Part shown: piece by piece, positions 41,663 through 50,324 of the stretch | Position numbering within the stretch: the stretch's first letter is position 1 | Layout: the number at the start of each line of letters is the position of its first letter | Assembly (NCBI GenBank): GCA_022843745.1 | Contig: JALHNB010000012.1 | Location: forward strand, 110,471-174,470 | Origin: Anaerolineae bacterium | GTDB taxonomy: Bacteria > Chloroflexota > Anaerolineae > Aggregatilineales > Phototrophicaceae | Direction: 5' to 3' | DNA: 64,000 nt | Made by a program: the position numbers and the translations under genes | Notes under the pieces: generated by a model | What the model was told of the DNA's origin: nothing | The model's database searches: none | The model's input: only the letters and a program-made list of their open reading frames with translations

Positions 41663-43702
41663 TTACAAATCGTGCGACCCCTCCCAAACGCGCACAGTGC
41701 CATCTTCGTGTCCGCCAGCGAGCCATTTACCATTGGGACTCCATGCCAAAGCGAACACTAGCACATCGGGAATAGTTGTGATGGGCGCAGCATCGACACC
41801 AATGGGCGCTGCCTCAATAGCATAGATGCCAATGCCAAACGAGTTGCTTACCGCAATTGCACGACTTTCTGGATGCCAAGCATGATAAAACGTTGTATCT
41901 GCATCCAATATGGTTGTGATTTGTGTAGCTATATCCGACGATGGATTTACTTCTAAAATGTCCAGACGGTATTCAGTCTCGCCGCTACCTGCAATACCAC
42001 GATGACCGACCAATGCGACCATTGAGCTATCAGGACTCCACGAAATATCATAGAGTACATTGTAGAAAGATGGACTTAATCGGTTGACTAGATCACCTGT
42101 TTCGGCATTGTAAACCCACGCCGAGGTTTCGCCTTGTGGATCATGAGTGATAGCAGCAAGCATCGTGTTATCAGGACTCCAGATTATTTTGGAGGGATTG
42201 TCTACAATATCTATGGTGGTAATCTCTTCATTTGGCGAGGGGAAGCCGTTTTCGCTGTCTACAGTAGAAATAGTAACAGGTTGATCGCTCATTTCAGTGA
42301 CTACTCGTGTAAAATCATCACTCCATATGTAGCGGGGAAGGTAATCACCTGAACCGTCGTGAGCGACATATCCAGGTGTTTCATGGATAGTGCGTAAGTA
42401 TTCACCTGTTTGTGCATCCCATTCCACAATGAAACCAATCGGGAAAGCCCCTGGTGCAGTGATTTGGGGAGTGGATTGAAAACCTATCAACGTGTCACTA
42501 TTTGCGCCCCAACGCAATTCATCGAGATTCCAACCTTTGTAGGGTATCGTTGCTATTTGTGACTGTGGTTGGTCGGGCATGGTCACATCCCAGATATTAA
42601 ACGATTCACTTGTCGAACTTGCAGCAGCGAGGTATTGATTATCAGGTGACCATACGAGTATACGGGCTGGCTGGCTGTAAACCGATCTGACTTGCAGCGG
42701 TTCTGCCTTTTCAAGACCCCATATCATCATTTGGCTATCCCATGTCAGCCCCGCCCATACATCAACATTGGGATGTTTTGCAATACTCTGGACATCCCCT
42801 AATAAAAACCCTCGATCAATTTGTGTCCAATTTTCTGTATTCCACATGCCGAGAATAGTGTTGGCTGGTGGCGATACATAACGAGATACGGTAATGAGTT
42901 GTTGACCGTCATCGAGCCACCATATATCGAAATAAGCACTCCACTCTCCTGAAAACATATCAACATCGTTTAATAAATCACCGGTTTCTACATCCCACGC
43001 ATGGAGTGTAGCCGGTATGGATGTTACTCCTACCAGCACCGAGCCATCGGGACTCCATTGAACGTCACTCCAGAATAGATTTGGGTCTGCGCCCGTATAG
43101 ATATTGATGATTGAGCCGGTAGACGCATCCCATACACGAATTTGCATGCCAATCTCCTCGCCAAGATCGACTTCGCCTGTGATCTGTGTGCCATCTGGAT
43201 GCCATGCAAGAGTAAATTCGAGATCAGGAATTATCAGGAGTGTTTCACCTGTGTTTACATCAAGTACCTCAGCCCCATCAGATGTAATGACTGCTAAACG
43301 CTCACCTTCTGGTGCCCAAGAAAAATGCAAAGCATAACTGTCGTCACTGAATGCCCATGAACGATTCAGATTAAACAAATAGGAGTCTAAATTTACATCC
43401 CACAACCTTATAGTGTCATCAAGATCAACAGTTGCCATCTGATCGCCATCAGGCGACCACGCAAGCCCCGTCACAGAGCCTGCATCGGGGAAATGAGCCA
43501 AATCCCCCAGACTTTCGTCATAGAGCCAAATACCGAGGCTGCCACCGATTGCCAGCACGTCACCTTCAGGATGCCAGTCGAGTATATTTGCTATGCCACG
43601 CCCTAACTGCATCGCCTGCGGGGGGATATGATCGGCATTGTCTTGCGCTTGGACATGGATTGTTGTTAGTAATGTCAGACAAACGAAGATAAATCGGTTC
43701 AC
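41663..43702 (-). CDS. Exported WD40 beta-propeller protein
   Basis: I start at GTG 43702, with AGGA eight bases upstream, giving 679 residues. This yields a clean signal peptide (MNRFIFVCLTLLTTIHVQAQ). The rest is about fourteen WD40-like blades, each with a W-[ST]-P-[DE] turn and a final W. Examples are LAWSPDGDQMATVD, IRLWD, LHFSWAPEGERLA, VQWSPDGSVLVGV, ILVWSPDNQYLAAAS and FALAWSPNGKWLAGGHEDGTVRVWE. Two seven-bladed propellers in tandem would fit the length. The role is protein binding outside the membrane; no partner is suggested by the neighbours. A TTG at 43720 is an alternative start. Confidence 0.85.
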   Translation of the reverse strand: MNRFIFVCLTLLTTIHVQAQDNADHIPPQAMQLGRGIANILDWHPEGDVLAIGGSLGIWLYDESLGDLAHFPDAGSVTGLAWSPDGDQMATVDLDDTIRLWDVNLDSYLFNLNRSWAFSDDSYALHFSWAPEGERLAVITSDGAEVLDVNTGETLLIIPDLEFTLAWHPDGTQITGEVDLGEEIGMQIRVWDASTGSIINIYTGADPNLFWSDVQWSPDGSVLVGVTSIPATLHAWDVETGDLLNDVDMFSGEWSAYFDIWWLDDGQQLITVSRYVSPPANTILGMWNTENWTQIDRGFLLGDVQSIAKHPNVDVWAGLTWDSQMMIWGLEKAEPLQVRSVYSQPARILVWSPDNQYLAAASSTSESFNIWDVTMPDQPQSQIATIPYKGWNLDELRWGANSDTLIGFQSTPQITAPGAFPIGFIVEWDAQTGEYLRTIHETPGYVAHDGSGDYLPRYIWSDDFTRVVTEMSDQPVTISTVDSENGFPSPNEEITTIDIVDNPSKIIWSPDNTMLAAITHDPQGETSAWVYNAETGDLVNRLSPSFYNVLYDISWSPDSSMVALVGHRGIAGSGETEYRLDILEVNPSSDIATQITTILDADTTFYHAWHPESRAIAVSNSFGIGIYAIEAAPIGVDAAPITTIPDVLVFALAWSPNGKWLAGGHEDGTVRVWEGSHDL

Positions 43703-43911
43703 ATGCAATATCCTGAACAATAGTGTTTATCTCGATTATAATCCATAGTAGTCTGCATTAGGTGAGCATTGGTAGTCAGCTCTATATGGCATAGTATAGA
43801 TATCCCACAAGGATTTCTGTAGGTCGCTATGTCACCCTGGTAAAATGTTACGCAGTGGGAGCAGCATCCTGCACCCCTATAAACATGCTTTGCGCTTATA
43901 AGGAATATTCC

Positions 43912-44865
43912 ATGAAAATCGTTCGCCGTTATGCCACACTGCTTTTGCTCTCTGCCCTGCTGATCGCCATCTATTCGGTGTATTCGCAGGACGCTTCCGG
44001 CTATTTTAGCGGCGAACAGGCGTTGGAGCGTATCGCCGAACACCTCGAATTTGGCCCACGCACCACAGGCAGCGCGGAGAGTATCCGCGCAGGCGACGCG
44101 ATGATCGAATATCTGCAAGATCTGGGCTGGGAAACGACGGAAGATTGGCATACGCTCGATTTTGATAATGGGCCGCTGCTGGTTCCGGCGCGGAATATCA
44201 TCGCCAACTATGGCAGTGGGCCAACGGTGATCCTCGGCGGGCATTACGACACGCGCGTTTACGCCGACCAGGACCCCGACCCAGAGAAGCGCAAGGAACG
44301 CGCACCCGGCGCAAACGACGGCGGCAGCACCGTTGGCGTGTTGATGGAACTGGCACGGGTCATCAGCGAAAATTACCTCCCCAACAACGAGATCCGCCTG
44401 ATCTTCTTCGATGCCGAGGACAACCCCAATATCCCGCCCTGGCGCATCAGCATTGGCGCGGATTTATATGTCGATAATCTGAATCTTGAAGAAGAAGATA
44501 TTCGCTATGGCATTATGATCGACATGGTGGGCGACCAGAATCAGATCATTCCAGTTGAGGGGTATTCGCTGAAAGCCGCGCCTGAGTTGACGGCAGGACT
44601 GTGGACGCTGGCGGAAGAACTCGGCTATGGTGAACAGTTTAACCCGGATGGAAACGAAGAATTAATCGCCCGCTACTCGATCACCGACGATCACCTGTCG
44701 TTTCAGCGCGTCGGTATCCCGGCGGTGCTGCTGATCGACTTCGACTACCCCTACTGGCACACGACTCAGGACACCCTCGACAAGCTCAGCGCCGACAGCC
44801 TGGAACGAGTCGGGCGCCTGCTGGAAGCCTATCTGGAGCAGGACGGCGCGATCACGCGGAAATAG
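43912..44865 (+). CDS. M28-family zinc aminopeptidase, exported
   Basis: AAGGA lies eight bases before ATG 43912; a longer frame adds unlike residues. The 317-residue protein has a signal peptide (KIVRRYATLLLLSALLIA, about 1-25) and the M28 metal and catalytic sites: GGHYDTRV with His 111 and Asp 113, PGANDGGSTVG with the bridging Asp 136, FFDAEDNPN carrying Glu and Asp in place of the usual GEE, and YWHTTQDT with the last His ligand. The family uses two zinc ions to remove N-terminal residues from peptides. This one resembles the glutaminyl-cyclase/aminopeptidase branch in length and in IFFDAED. It is extracytoplasmic. The gene stands alone between two promoter-sized gaps. Confidence 0.9.
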   Translation: MKIVRRYATLLLLSALLIAIYSVYSQDASGYFSGEQALERIAEHLEFGPRTTGSAESIRAGDAMIEYLQDLGWETTEDWHTLDFDNGPLLVPARNIIANYGSGPTVILGGHYDTRVYADQDPDPEKRKERAPGANDGGSTVGVLMELARVISENYLPNNEIRLIFFDAEDNPNIPPWRISIGADLYVDNLNLEEEDIRYGIMIDMVGDQNQIIPVEGYSLKAAPELTAGLWTLAEELGYGEQFNPDGNEELIARYSITDDHLSFQRVGIPAVLLIDFDYPYWHTTQDTLDKLSADSLERVGRLLEAYLEQDGAITRK

Positions 44866-45129
44866 CAGAGAATCTTGAAAGGTTATTCCAGGCCGCCCAT
44901 CAACATAAGAGACAGATAAACCCCGAATTAATCTCGGTAACTTGTTTTGCCTGCATTTTGGCCTGTTTCCCTCAGAGAATCAGGTCATAGAGATGACAAA
45001 TTATGAGTTATGATGGCGCAAGGTAGTTTGCTTTACAGTAGAGACTTAGAACCCGGTTAATATTTCGATCTATAACAAAGAAACACTATATAATTTTTTT
45101 GCGAAACAGACTTATGGCGAGTAAAAACA

Positions 45130-46320
45130 ATGCTTTCAATTATGATTATTATTGGAACACGCCCCGAAGCGATCAAGATGGCTCCCGTCGTCAAGGCCAT
45201 CGAAGCGTTTCCAAATCTTCTTCGACCCATTGTGTGCGTCACCGGACAACATCGCGAAATGCTCGATCAGGTGCTGGAAGTTTTTAACATCCGTGCTGAC
45301 TATGACCTGAATGTGATGCAGCCCAACCAGACGCTCTCGTCGCTGACCGCCAGCCTCATCATGGGCCTGGATCGGGTGATGCAGGAGTCAAAGCCGGATT
45401 GGGTTCTGGTACAGGGCGATACGACCTCGGCGATGGTGGCAGGCTTAATCGCTTTCTATCACAACATCAAAATCGGGCATATCGAGGCAGGCTTGCGCAC
45501 CCATGATCGCCGCCAGCCCTTCCCCGAAGAGGTTAACCGTCGCATGACCGACCTGATGAGCGATCTGTATTTCGCTCCTACACCGGAAACCCGCGCGAAT
45601 CTTCTCCATGAGCATTTGCCAGAGAGCAGAATCGTCGTCACGGGCAATACAGTGATTGACGCGCTGTTGATGACCGCCAACCATGTGCGCGATGAGGCGC
45701 TTGATGAAGTGCCGATCAACCTCGATGGCAAGCGCATGATTCTGGTCACATCGCATCGCCGCGAAAATTTTGGTGAACCTTTCAACGATATGTGTCTGGC
45801 GCTGAAGATATTGGCCGAACGCTATCGTGATGAAGTTGTGTTTGTGTTCCCGGTTCACTACAATCCCAATGTGCGCGTTCCTGCCCATGCCATCCTGGGA
45901 AATATCCCGAACATCGTGCTGATTGATCCCGTGAACTACACATCGATGGTCAAGCTGATGGCGCGGTCATATCTCATCCTCACCGATTCCGGCGGTATCC
46001 AGGAAGAAGCCCCCAGCCTGCATAAGCCTGTTCTTGTTCTGCGCGAGGTGACGGAACGGCTCGAGGCAGTGGCGGCGGGTGCTGCCCGTTTAGTTGGCTG
46101 CGATACCGAAATGATCGTGCGCGAAGTGAGCTATCTGCTGGAAGATGCCGAGCATTATCAGCGCATGTCCACCGTTGCTAACCCCTATGGGGACGGCAGC
46201 GCCAGCCTGAAAATTATCCAAGCCATTCTCGCGCATGAGAGCCTGCTCAATGAGTCGGGATGGGCAGAAATTATGCAGTCACCGACTTCTGTGACATTGC
46301 GGCCTGCTCAATCGGGTTAG
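45130..46320 (+). CDS. wecB: UDP-N-acetylglucosamine 2-epimerase (non-hydrolysing)
   Basis: The 396-residue protein shows IIGTRPEAIKMAPVV at its start, VQGDTTSAMV, IGHIEAGLRTHDRRQPFPEEVNRR (key part HIEAGLR), VTGNTVIDAL, VTSHRRENFG, FPVHYNPNVR and LTDSGGIQEEAP. These are the UDP and catalytic sites of WecB/MnaA. It converts UDP-GlcNAc to UDP-ManNAc in the cytoplasm for surface sugars. It is about 20 residues longer at the end than typical. The last codons and the stop lie in a 30-bp tandem repeat. The gene starts the second sugar operon, with a GT4 next, then a toroid protein and a flavoprotein. Only a weak ribosome site is seen. Confidence 0.95.
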   Translation: MLSIMIIIGTRPEAIKMAPVVKAIEAFPNLLRPIVCVTGQHREMLDQVLEVFNIRADYDLNVMQPNQTLSSLTASLIMGLDRVMQESKPDWVLVQGDTTSAMVAGLIAFYHNIKIGHIEAGLRTHDRRQPFPEEVNRRMTDLMSDLYFAPTPETRANLLHEHLPESRIVVTGNTVIDALLMTANHVRDEALDEVPINLDGKRMILVTSHRRENFGEPFNDMCLALKILAERYRDEVVFVFPVHYNPNVRVPAHAILGNIPNIVLIDPVNYTSMVKLMARSYLILTDSGGIQEEAPSLHKPVLVLREVTERLEAVAAGAARLVGCDTEMIVREVSYLLEDAEHYQRMSTVANPYGDGSASLKIIQAILAHESLLNESGWAEIMQSPTSVTLRPAQSG

Positions 46321-46400
46321 GGTCAAAACTATTGACTCACATCGGGTTAGCGTCAAAACAGATTCGCCTACATCGGGTAGCGTCAGAATAGAGTCGCCCA
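46311..46400. repeat. Three tandem units of about 30 bp at the wecB end
   Basis: ATCGGGTTAG, then GTCAAAAC and an A/T-rich half, recur at 46311-46340, 46341-46371 and 46372-46400. The first unit contains the wecB stop codon (in ATCGGGTTAG), so the C-terminus of the enzyme is read from repeat sequence. The units differ at several positions, as expected for ageing copies. There are no spacers. Confidence 0.75.
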
Positions 46401-46412
46401 AAAAGGAATATT

Positions 46413-47621
46413 ATGCGTTTGTTGTTTCTGTCGCGATGGTTTCCCTACCCAGCCAACAATGGTTCGAAAATTCGCATTTACAACCTGCTCAAATATCTTG
46501 GTCAGCATCATGAAGTCTATTTCGTTTCCTTCACCGAAGCGGACGACCCGGTCAGCGCCGAGCGAATCGAAGCAATGCGTGCCTACTGCCGCGATGTGCG
46601 TGTTGTCACCTATCGCACCTTTAACCCCGGCAGCCTGAAAGCACTTGTAGGTTTGTTCGGCACGATTCCGCGCTCACTGGTCGATAGCTTCAGCCCGGAA
46701 ATGCACGACACGATCCAGCAGCTTGCCCAGCAGGTGTCGTTCGACGCGGTGATCGCCAGCCAGATTGATATGCCCATCTATACCCGTGAGCTGAAGGGCG
46801 CGGCGAAAATTCTGGAAGAAGTCGAAATCAGCATTTTTCTCGAACAGGTCAAACGTGCCACCAGCCCATTGAAAAAAATGCGCAAGCAGTTGATGTGGTC
46901 AAAATGGTCGAATTACATGCGCGAGGTCATGGAGACTTATGATCGTGTGACCGTCGTCTCTGACCCTGAAATCGTGCCGCTTCAGCAGATTATCCCCGGC
47001 TACGAGCGCATTTCCGTCGTGCCAAATGGCGCGGATTTGAGCCGCCTGACCGGAACGTTTGCCCCACCCCAGCCGAACACGATGGTCTATACGGGCGCTC
47101 TCAGCTACTACGTCAATTTTGATGCGATGCAATTTTTCCTGGGCGAAGTTTTCCCGCTGATTCTTGCCGAATGCCCGGAGGCGATTATTTCAATGGCGGG
47201 GCGTTTGGATGGAACGCGCGTCGAGGAACTGCCCACCCACCCCAACGCGAAACACGTCGGTTATCTGAGCGATGTGCGCCCATTCGTCCAGGGCGGCTGG
47301 TTGAGCGTCATCCCGGAGCGAGTCGGCGGCGGTACGCGCATCAAATTATTCGAGTCGCTGGCGCTGGGGACGCCGGTTATCGCGACCAAATGGGCTGCGA
47401 AAGGCGTTCATGCGCGTGAGGGGATCGAAATTTTAACGGCGGACACCCCGCGCGAACTGGCAGATGCCATCCTGCGCCTGTTCCGCGACCCCGCGCTGCG
47501 GGAAAGCCTGAGCCAGGCCGGACGCAAATTGATTGAAGACCAATACGACTGGCCTGTCATTGGTCGCCAACTGGATACCGTGATCGAAGATGCTGTGCGT
47601 CGTCATCGCAAAAATGTTTAA
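46413..47621 (+). CDS. GT4-family glycosyltransferase
   Basis: The 402-residue GT-B protein begins RLLFLSRWFPYPANNGSKIRIYNLL. The second half has RISVVPNGADLSRLTG, TMVYTGALSYYVNFDAMQFFL, HVGYLSDVRPFVQGGWLSVIP and RVGGGTRIKLFESLALGTPV, the EX7E-type sugar donor site, with Glu in KLFESLALG. This arrangement resembles the Stp1/PEP-CTERM-associated sugar transferase group. It is read in the same direction as wecB and lies 92 bases after it, with AAGGA upstream of the ATG. It probably uses the sugar nucleotide made by WecB or its derivative. No membrane segment is seen. Confidence 0.92.
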   Translation: MRLLFLSRWFPYPANNGSKIRIYNLLKYLGQHHEVYFVSFTEADDPVSAERIEAMRAYCRDVRVVTYRTFNPGSLKALVGLFGTIPRSLVDSFSPEMHDTIQQLAQQVSFDAVIASQIDMPIYTRELKGAAKILEEVEISIFLEQVKRATSPLKKMRKQLMWSKWSNYMREVMETYDRVTVVSDPEIVPLQQIIPGYERISVVPNGADLSRLTGTFAPPQPNTMVYTGALSYYVNFDAMQFFLGEVFPLILAECPEAIISMAGRLDGTRVEELPTHPNAKHVGYLSDVRPFVQGGWLSVIPERVGGGTRIKLFESLALGTPVIATKWAAKGVHAREGIEILTADTPRELADAILRLFRDPALRESLSQAGRKLIEDQYDWPVIGRQLDTVIEDAVRRHRKNV

Positions 47622-47630
47622 GGTTAAAAA

Positions 47631-48797
47631 ATGTCTCTTGATGTAAAAACGCAGATTGCTGCCGATTGGTTGTTGCACTCCGGCGTGCAGGTACAAAGCG
47701 AAAATCCGCTGCACCAACAGGGTTTTGTATGCTGGTATGACAGCGAAACCCAGACCATGCCCTATGTTTATTCCGAAATTACCGGCTACCTGACGACTCT
47801 CATGTGCGCCTTGTATGACAGCACCGGGGACGAGCGTTTTCTCGCCAGTGCGCGCGGCGCGGGCGATTGGCTGGTGCGGACGGCGCAGCCATCCAACGGT
47901 GGTTTCCGCTGTCTTTACCCTATCCAATCAACGCGCTTCGACTTTAAATACGGCCAGATTTTTACGTTTGACTGCGGCGTGATTCTCAGCGGTCTGGTGG
48001 ACTTGTTCCGGGCAACGGGCGAAGCATCCTACCTGGCGGCGGCGGTGACGGTTGGTGACTGGATCATCCGAGATGTGCAGAAACCCAACGGCGCGTTTTA
48101 CCCGGTCTACGACGTGGATAAAGGCGAATTTATCGAATCGGATAAGGAATGGTCGCTGTGTTCCGGCAGCTACCATACCAAAGTCGCTATCGGTCTGGTG
48201 AACCTGTTCGACATCACGCAAAACACTAAATATCGCGATGCCGCTGTGAAAGCCTGCGATTTTGCGCTCACGTTTCAGCAACCGGATGGTCGATTTGTCA
48301 GCTTCCCAACTGAAGGCGGCACGAACAGCCACCCCCACGCCTATTCCGCCGAGGGGTTGTGGGTCGTCGGCAGCATCCTGGGACGGCAGGATTACCTGGA
48401 CGCATCGGCCAGGGCGACGCAGTGGTTGTTCGATTGGCAGTCGCCGGAGGGCATTATTCCGCGCCATTTCCATAACGGCGAGGCGCTCTACAACGAGCGA
48501 GTCGATATTCTGGCGCAGAGCTTACGGCTCGCTGCCATTCATATCGGCGAAGGGCGGCTGACGCTGACACCGGAATTGCAGGCAAAACTCGACAAACTCG
48601 TCACGCTCATCCTCCGCAATCAGGCCGAATCCGACGATCCGCGCGTCAACGGCGGCTTTTATTTCGGGCGTTTGAGCGATGGCTCGCTTATGCTGCACGT
48701 CAACGTCTGGGTGACAGCTTTCGCAATTCAAGGATTGTCGCTCTATGCGGCGGTTCTGGACGGCACTTACCGCTTCAATCCCTTTTACATGGTTTAA
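47631..48797 (+). CDS. Alpha/alpha-toroid protein (six-hairpin glycosidase fold)
   Basis: The 388-residue protein is mostly paired helices with five recurring turn motifs of the form NGGFRCLYP, NGAFYPVYD, DGRFVSFPT, EGIIPRHFH and NGGFYFGRL, each after a helix ending in W or L. This periodicity fits an (alpha/alpha)6 toroid, the fold of many glycoside hydrolases, lyases and epimerases. Acidic residues in EITGYLTTLM, YSAEGLWVVG and NERVDILAQSLRL face the expected centre. It has no signal peptide, so it would act on a cytoplasmic glycan or sugar. It follows the GT4 gene by nine bases and is ten bases from the flavoprotein gene. The precise reaction is unknown. Confidence 0.7.
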   Translation: MSLDVKTQIAADWLLHSGVQVQSENPLHQQGFVCWYDSETQTMPYVYSEITGYLTTLMCALYDSTGDERFLASARGAGDWLVRTAQPSNGGFRCLYPIQSTRFDFKYGQIFTFDCGVILSGLVDLFRATGEASYLAAAVTVGDWIIRDVQKPNGAFYPVYDVDKGEFIESDKEWSLCSGSYHTKVAIGLVNLFDITQNTKYRDAAVKACDFALTFQQPDGRFVSFPTEGGTNSHPHAYSAEGLWVVGSILGRQDYLDASARATQWLFDWQSPEGIIPRHFHNGEALYNERVDILAQSLRLAAIHIGEGRLTLTPELQAKLDKLVTLILRNQAESDDPRVNGGFYFGRLSDGSLMLHVNVWVTAFAIQGLSLYAAVLDGTYRFNPFYMV

Positions 48798-48807
48798 GAG
48801 CAAAAAA

Positions 48808-50157
48808 ATGAACTTCAAAAATGGCACGAATACCTTCCAGACCTTGATATTAGGCGCAGGGCCAGCCGGAACCGGGCCGCTGGTCAACGCCATGCAGAAG
48901 GGAAAACTGCGCGAACTGCTGGACACGGGCGTTTGTATCGTGGATCGGACAGCGCATATGGGACGCGGCTCTATCGGCCAGTATGTCATTAATTCCGACA
49001 CCTACTGCAACACATTCCTCGAATGTCTGGAAAATGAGGATGATCCGGTTGTCCAGCGCGTGGCGGCCTCCGCTGCGAAACAGGCGATGGACACCTATCG
49101 CGGTGGCTGCGTCCCTCTCAAAATTGTCAGCGATTTTATGGCGGAATTGGGCGCATCGCTGCGGATCGCGATTGACGAGCATCCCGCCAGCCAGTTTATC
49201 CCCTGCGTCGAAGCGCAAAATATTCGCATTCTGCCGGATGGTCGTTTTGTGACCACATTTATCAGCCGTGATTCCGCCAGCGAGGGTGAATCGTTCGAAA
49301 TTATCGCGAATAATCTGGTGCTGGCGATGGGTGCGAGTCAATCTGCCGAGCGCACGCTCAATTCGCCCATTATTCCAGGGCTGAAGCTGGCGGAGCGTTA
49401 CGCCGACAAAACCCTGCTGACCAATTTTGTACTCGGTCAGGACGGCGCGGCGGAGATCGAACGGCGGCTTCAGAACGGACGCAAAGTCGTCATCATCGGC
49501 GCGAGCCACAGCACAACCTCCTCTGTCTGGGTGCTGCTCAACAAGGTCAATATCGACTTTGGCGAAGGGGATATTACCATCCTGCACCGCGAACCGTTTC
49601 GCATTTTTTATGTCTCACGCGAGGCGGCGCTGGAAGAGGGCTACACCGATTTCACCGACGACGATTTTTGCCCGATCACCAACCGCCTCTATCGACTGGC
49701 GGGGCTGCGTTTCGACAGCCGTGATCTCATGAAGCGCATTATGGGCATCGGCGGCGCTCCACCAGAACGCCGTGTGCGCCTGATCCCGCTGGATCGCACA
49801 GGCGAAAATAACAGCGTTGATATTGCAGCGCTGCTGGACGAGGCCGACCTCATTATTCCGGCCTTTGGCTATCGCTCGAATACCGTGCCGATTCACGACG
49901 CAAACGGCGAAATGATTGATCTGATGGTGCAGGGTGAAGGTGCGCCGCCGCTGGTGGACGCACAATGCCGCGTATTGGACGCAGCGGGCATCCCGATTCG
50001 CAACCTTTACGGCATCGGCCTCGCATCCGGTTTCCGATTGACGGGCAAACTCGGCGGTGAACCGAGCTTTCGCGGCCAGACCAACGGCTTATGGCTGTAT
50101 CAGAATGGCGTTGGCGAGTTGATTCTCGACCCGATGCTGGCAGGAGAAGCGGGTTAG
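48808..50157 (+). CDS. FAD-dependent oxidoreductase (lysine/ornithine monooxygenase-like)
   Basis: From ATG 48808 the protein has 449 residues; an earlier start at 48745 lies inside the previous gene. It shows an FAD-binding loop LILGAGPAGTGPLVNAM near 10-26, GRGSIGQYVINSDT (substrate-face segment), and a second Rossmann loop VIIGASHSTTSSVWVL near 230 for NADPH. The late LIPAFGYRSNT and GIGLASGFR complete the FAD site. The layout resembles N-hydroxylating monooxygenases. Such proteins occur in sugar-polymer clusters, where they may oxidise an amino sugar, but this is inference. The gene is the last of the wecB operon and ends with an isolated stop. Confidence 0.8.
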   Translation: MNFKNGTNTFQTLILGAGPAGTGPLVNAMQKGKLRELLDTGVCIVDRTAHMGRGSIGQYVINSDTYCNTFLECLENEDDPVVQRVAASAAKQAMDTYRGGCVPLKIVSDFMAELGASLRIAIDEHPASQFIPCVEAQNIRILPDGRFVTTFISRDSASEGESFEIIANNLVLAMGASQSAERTLNSPIIPGLKLAERYADKTLLTNFVLGQDGAAEIERRLQNGRKVVIIGASHSTTSSVWVLLNKVNIDFGEGDITILHREPFRIFYVSREAALEEGYTDFTDDDFCPITNRLYRLAGLRFDSRDLMKRIMGIGGAPPERRVRLIPLDRTGENNSVDIAALLDEADLIIPAFGYRSNTVPIHDANGEMIDLMVQGEGAPPLVDAQCRVLDAAGIPIRNLYGIGLASGFRLTGKLGGEPSFRGQTNGLWLYQNGVGELILDPMLAGEAG

Positions 50158-50324
50158 CCCATCAGCGTCTCAGCATTTCAGCCAGTCAGCGGGTCAGCTT
50201 TTTAAGCCGCTTCATTTTCGAGTCTGCCCAACACGCAGCCCGTTTCGATGTCCCAGCGATAAATCGTCTCTTTTCATCGGTAAACGCCTATTTACCCGGT
50301 AGTTCGAGGATGCGAGCTACTCCC

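Noticed and set aside
46311..46400. CRISPR array
   Set aside because: The units are adjacent with no unique spacers, there are only three and they differ from each other. No cas gene is in the window.
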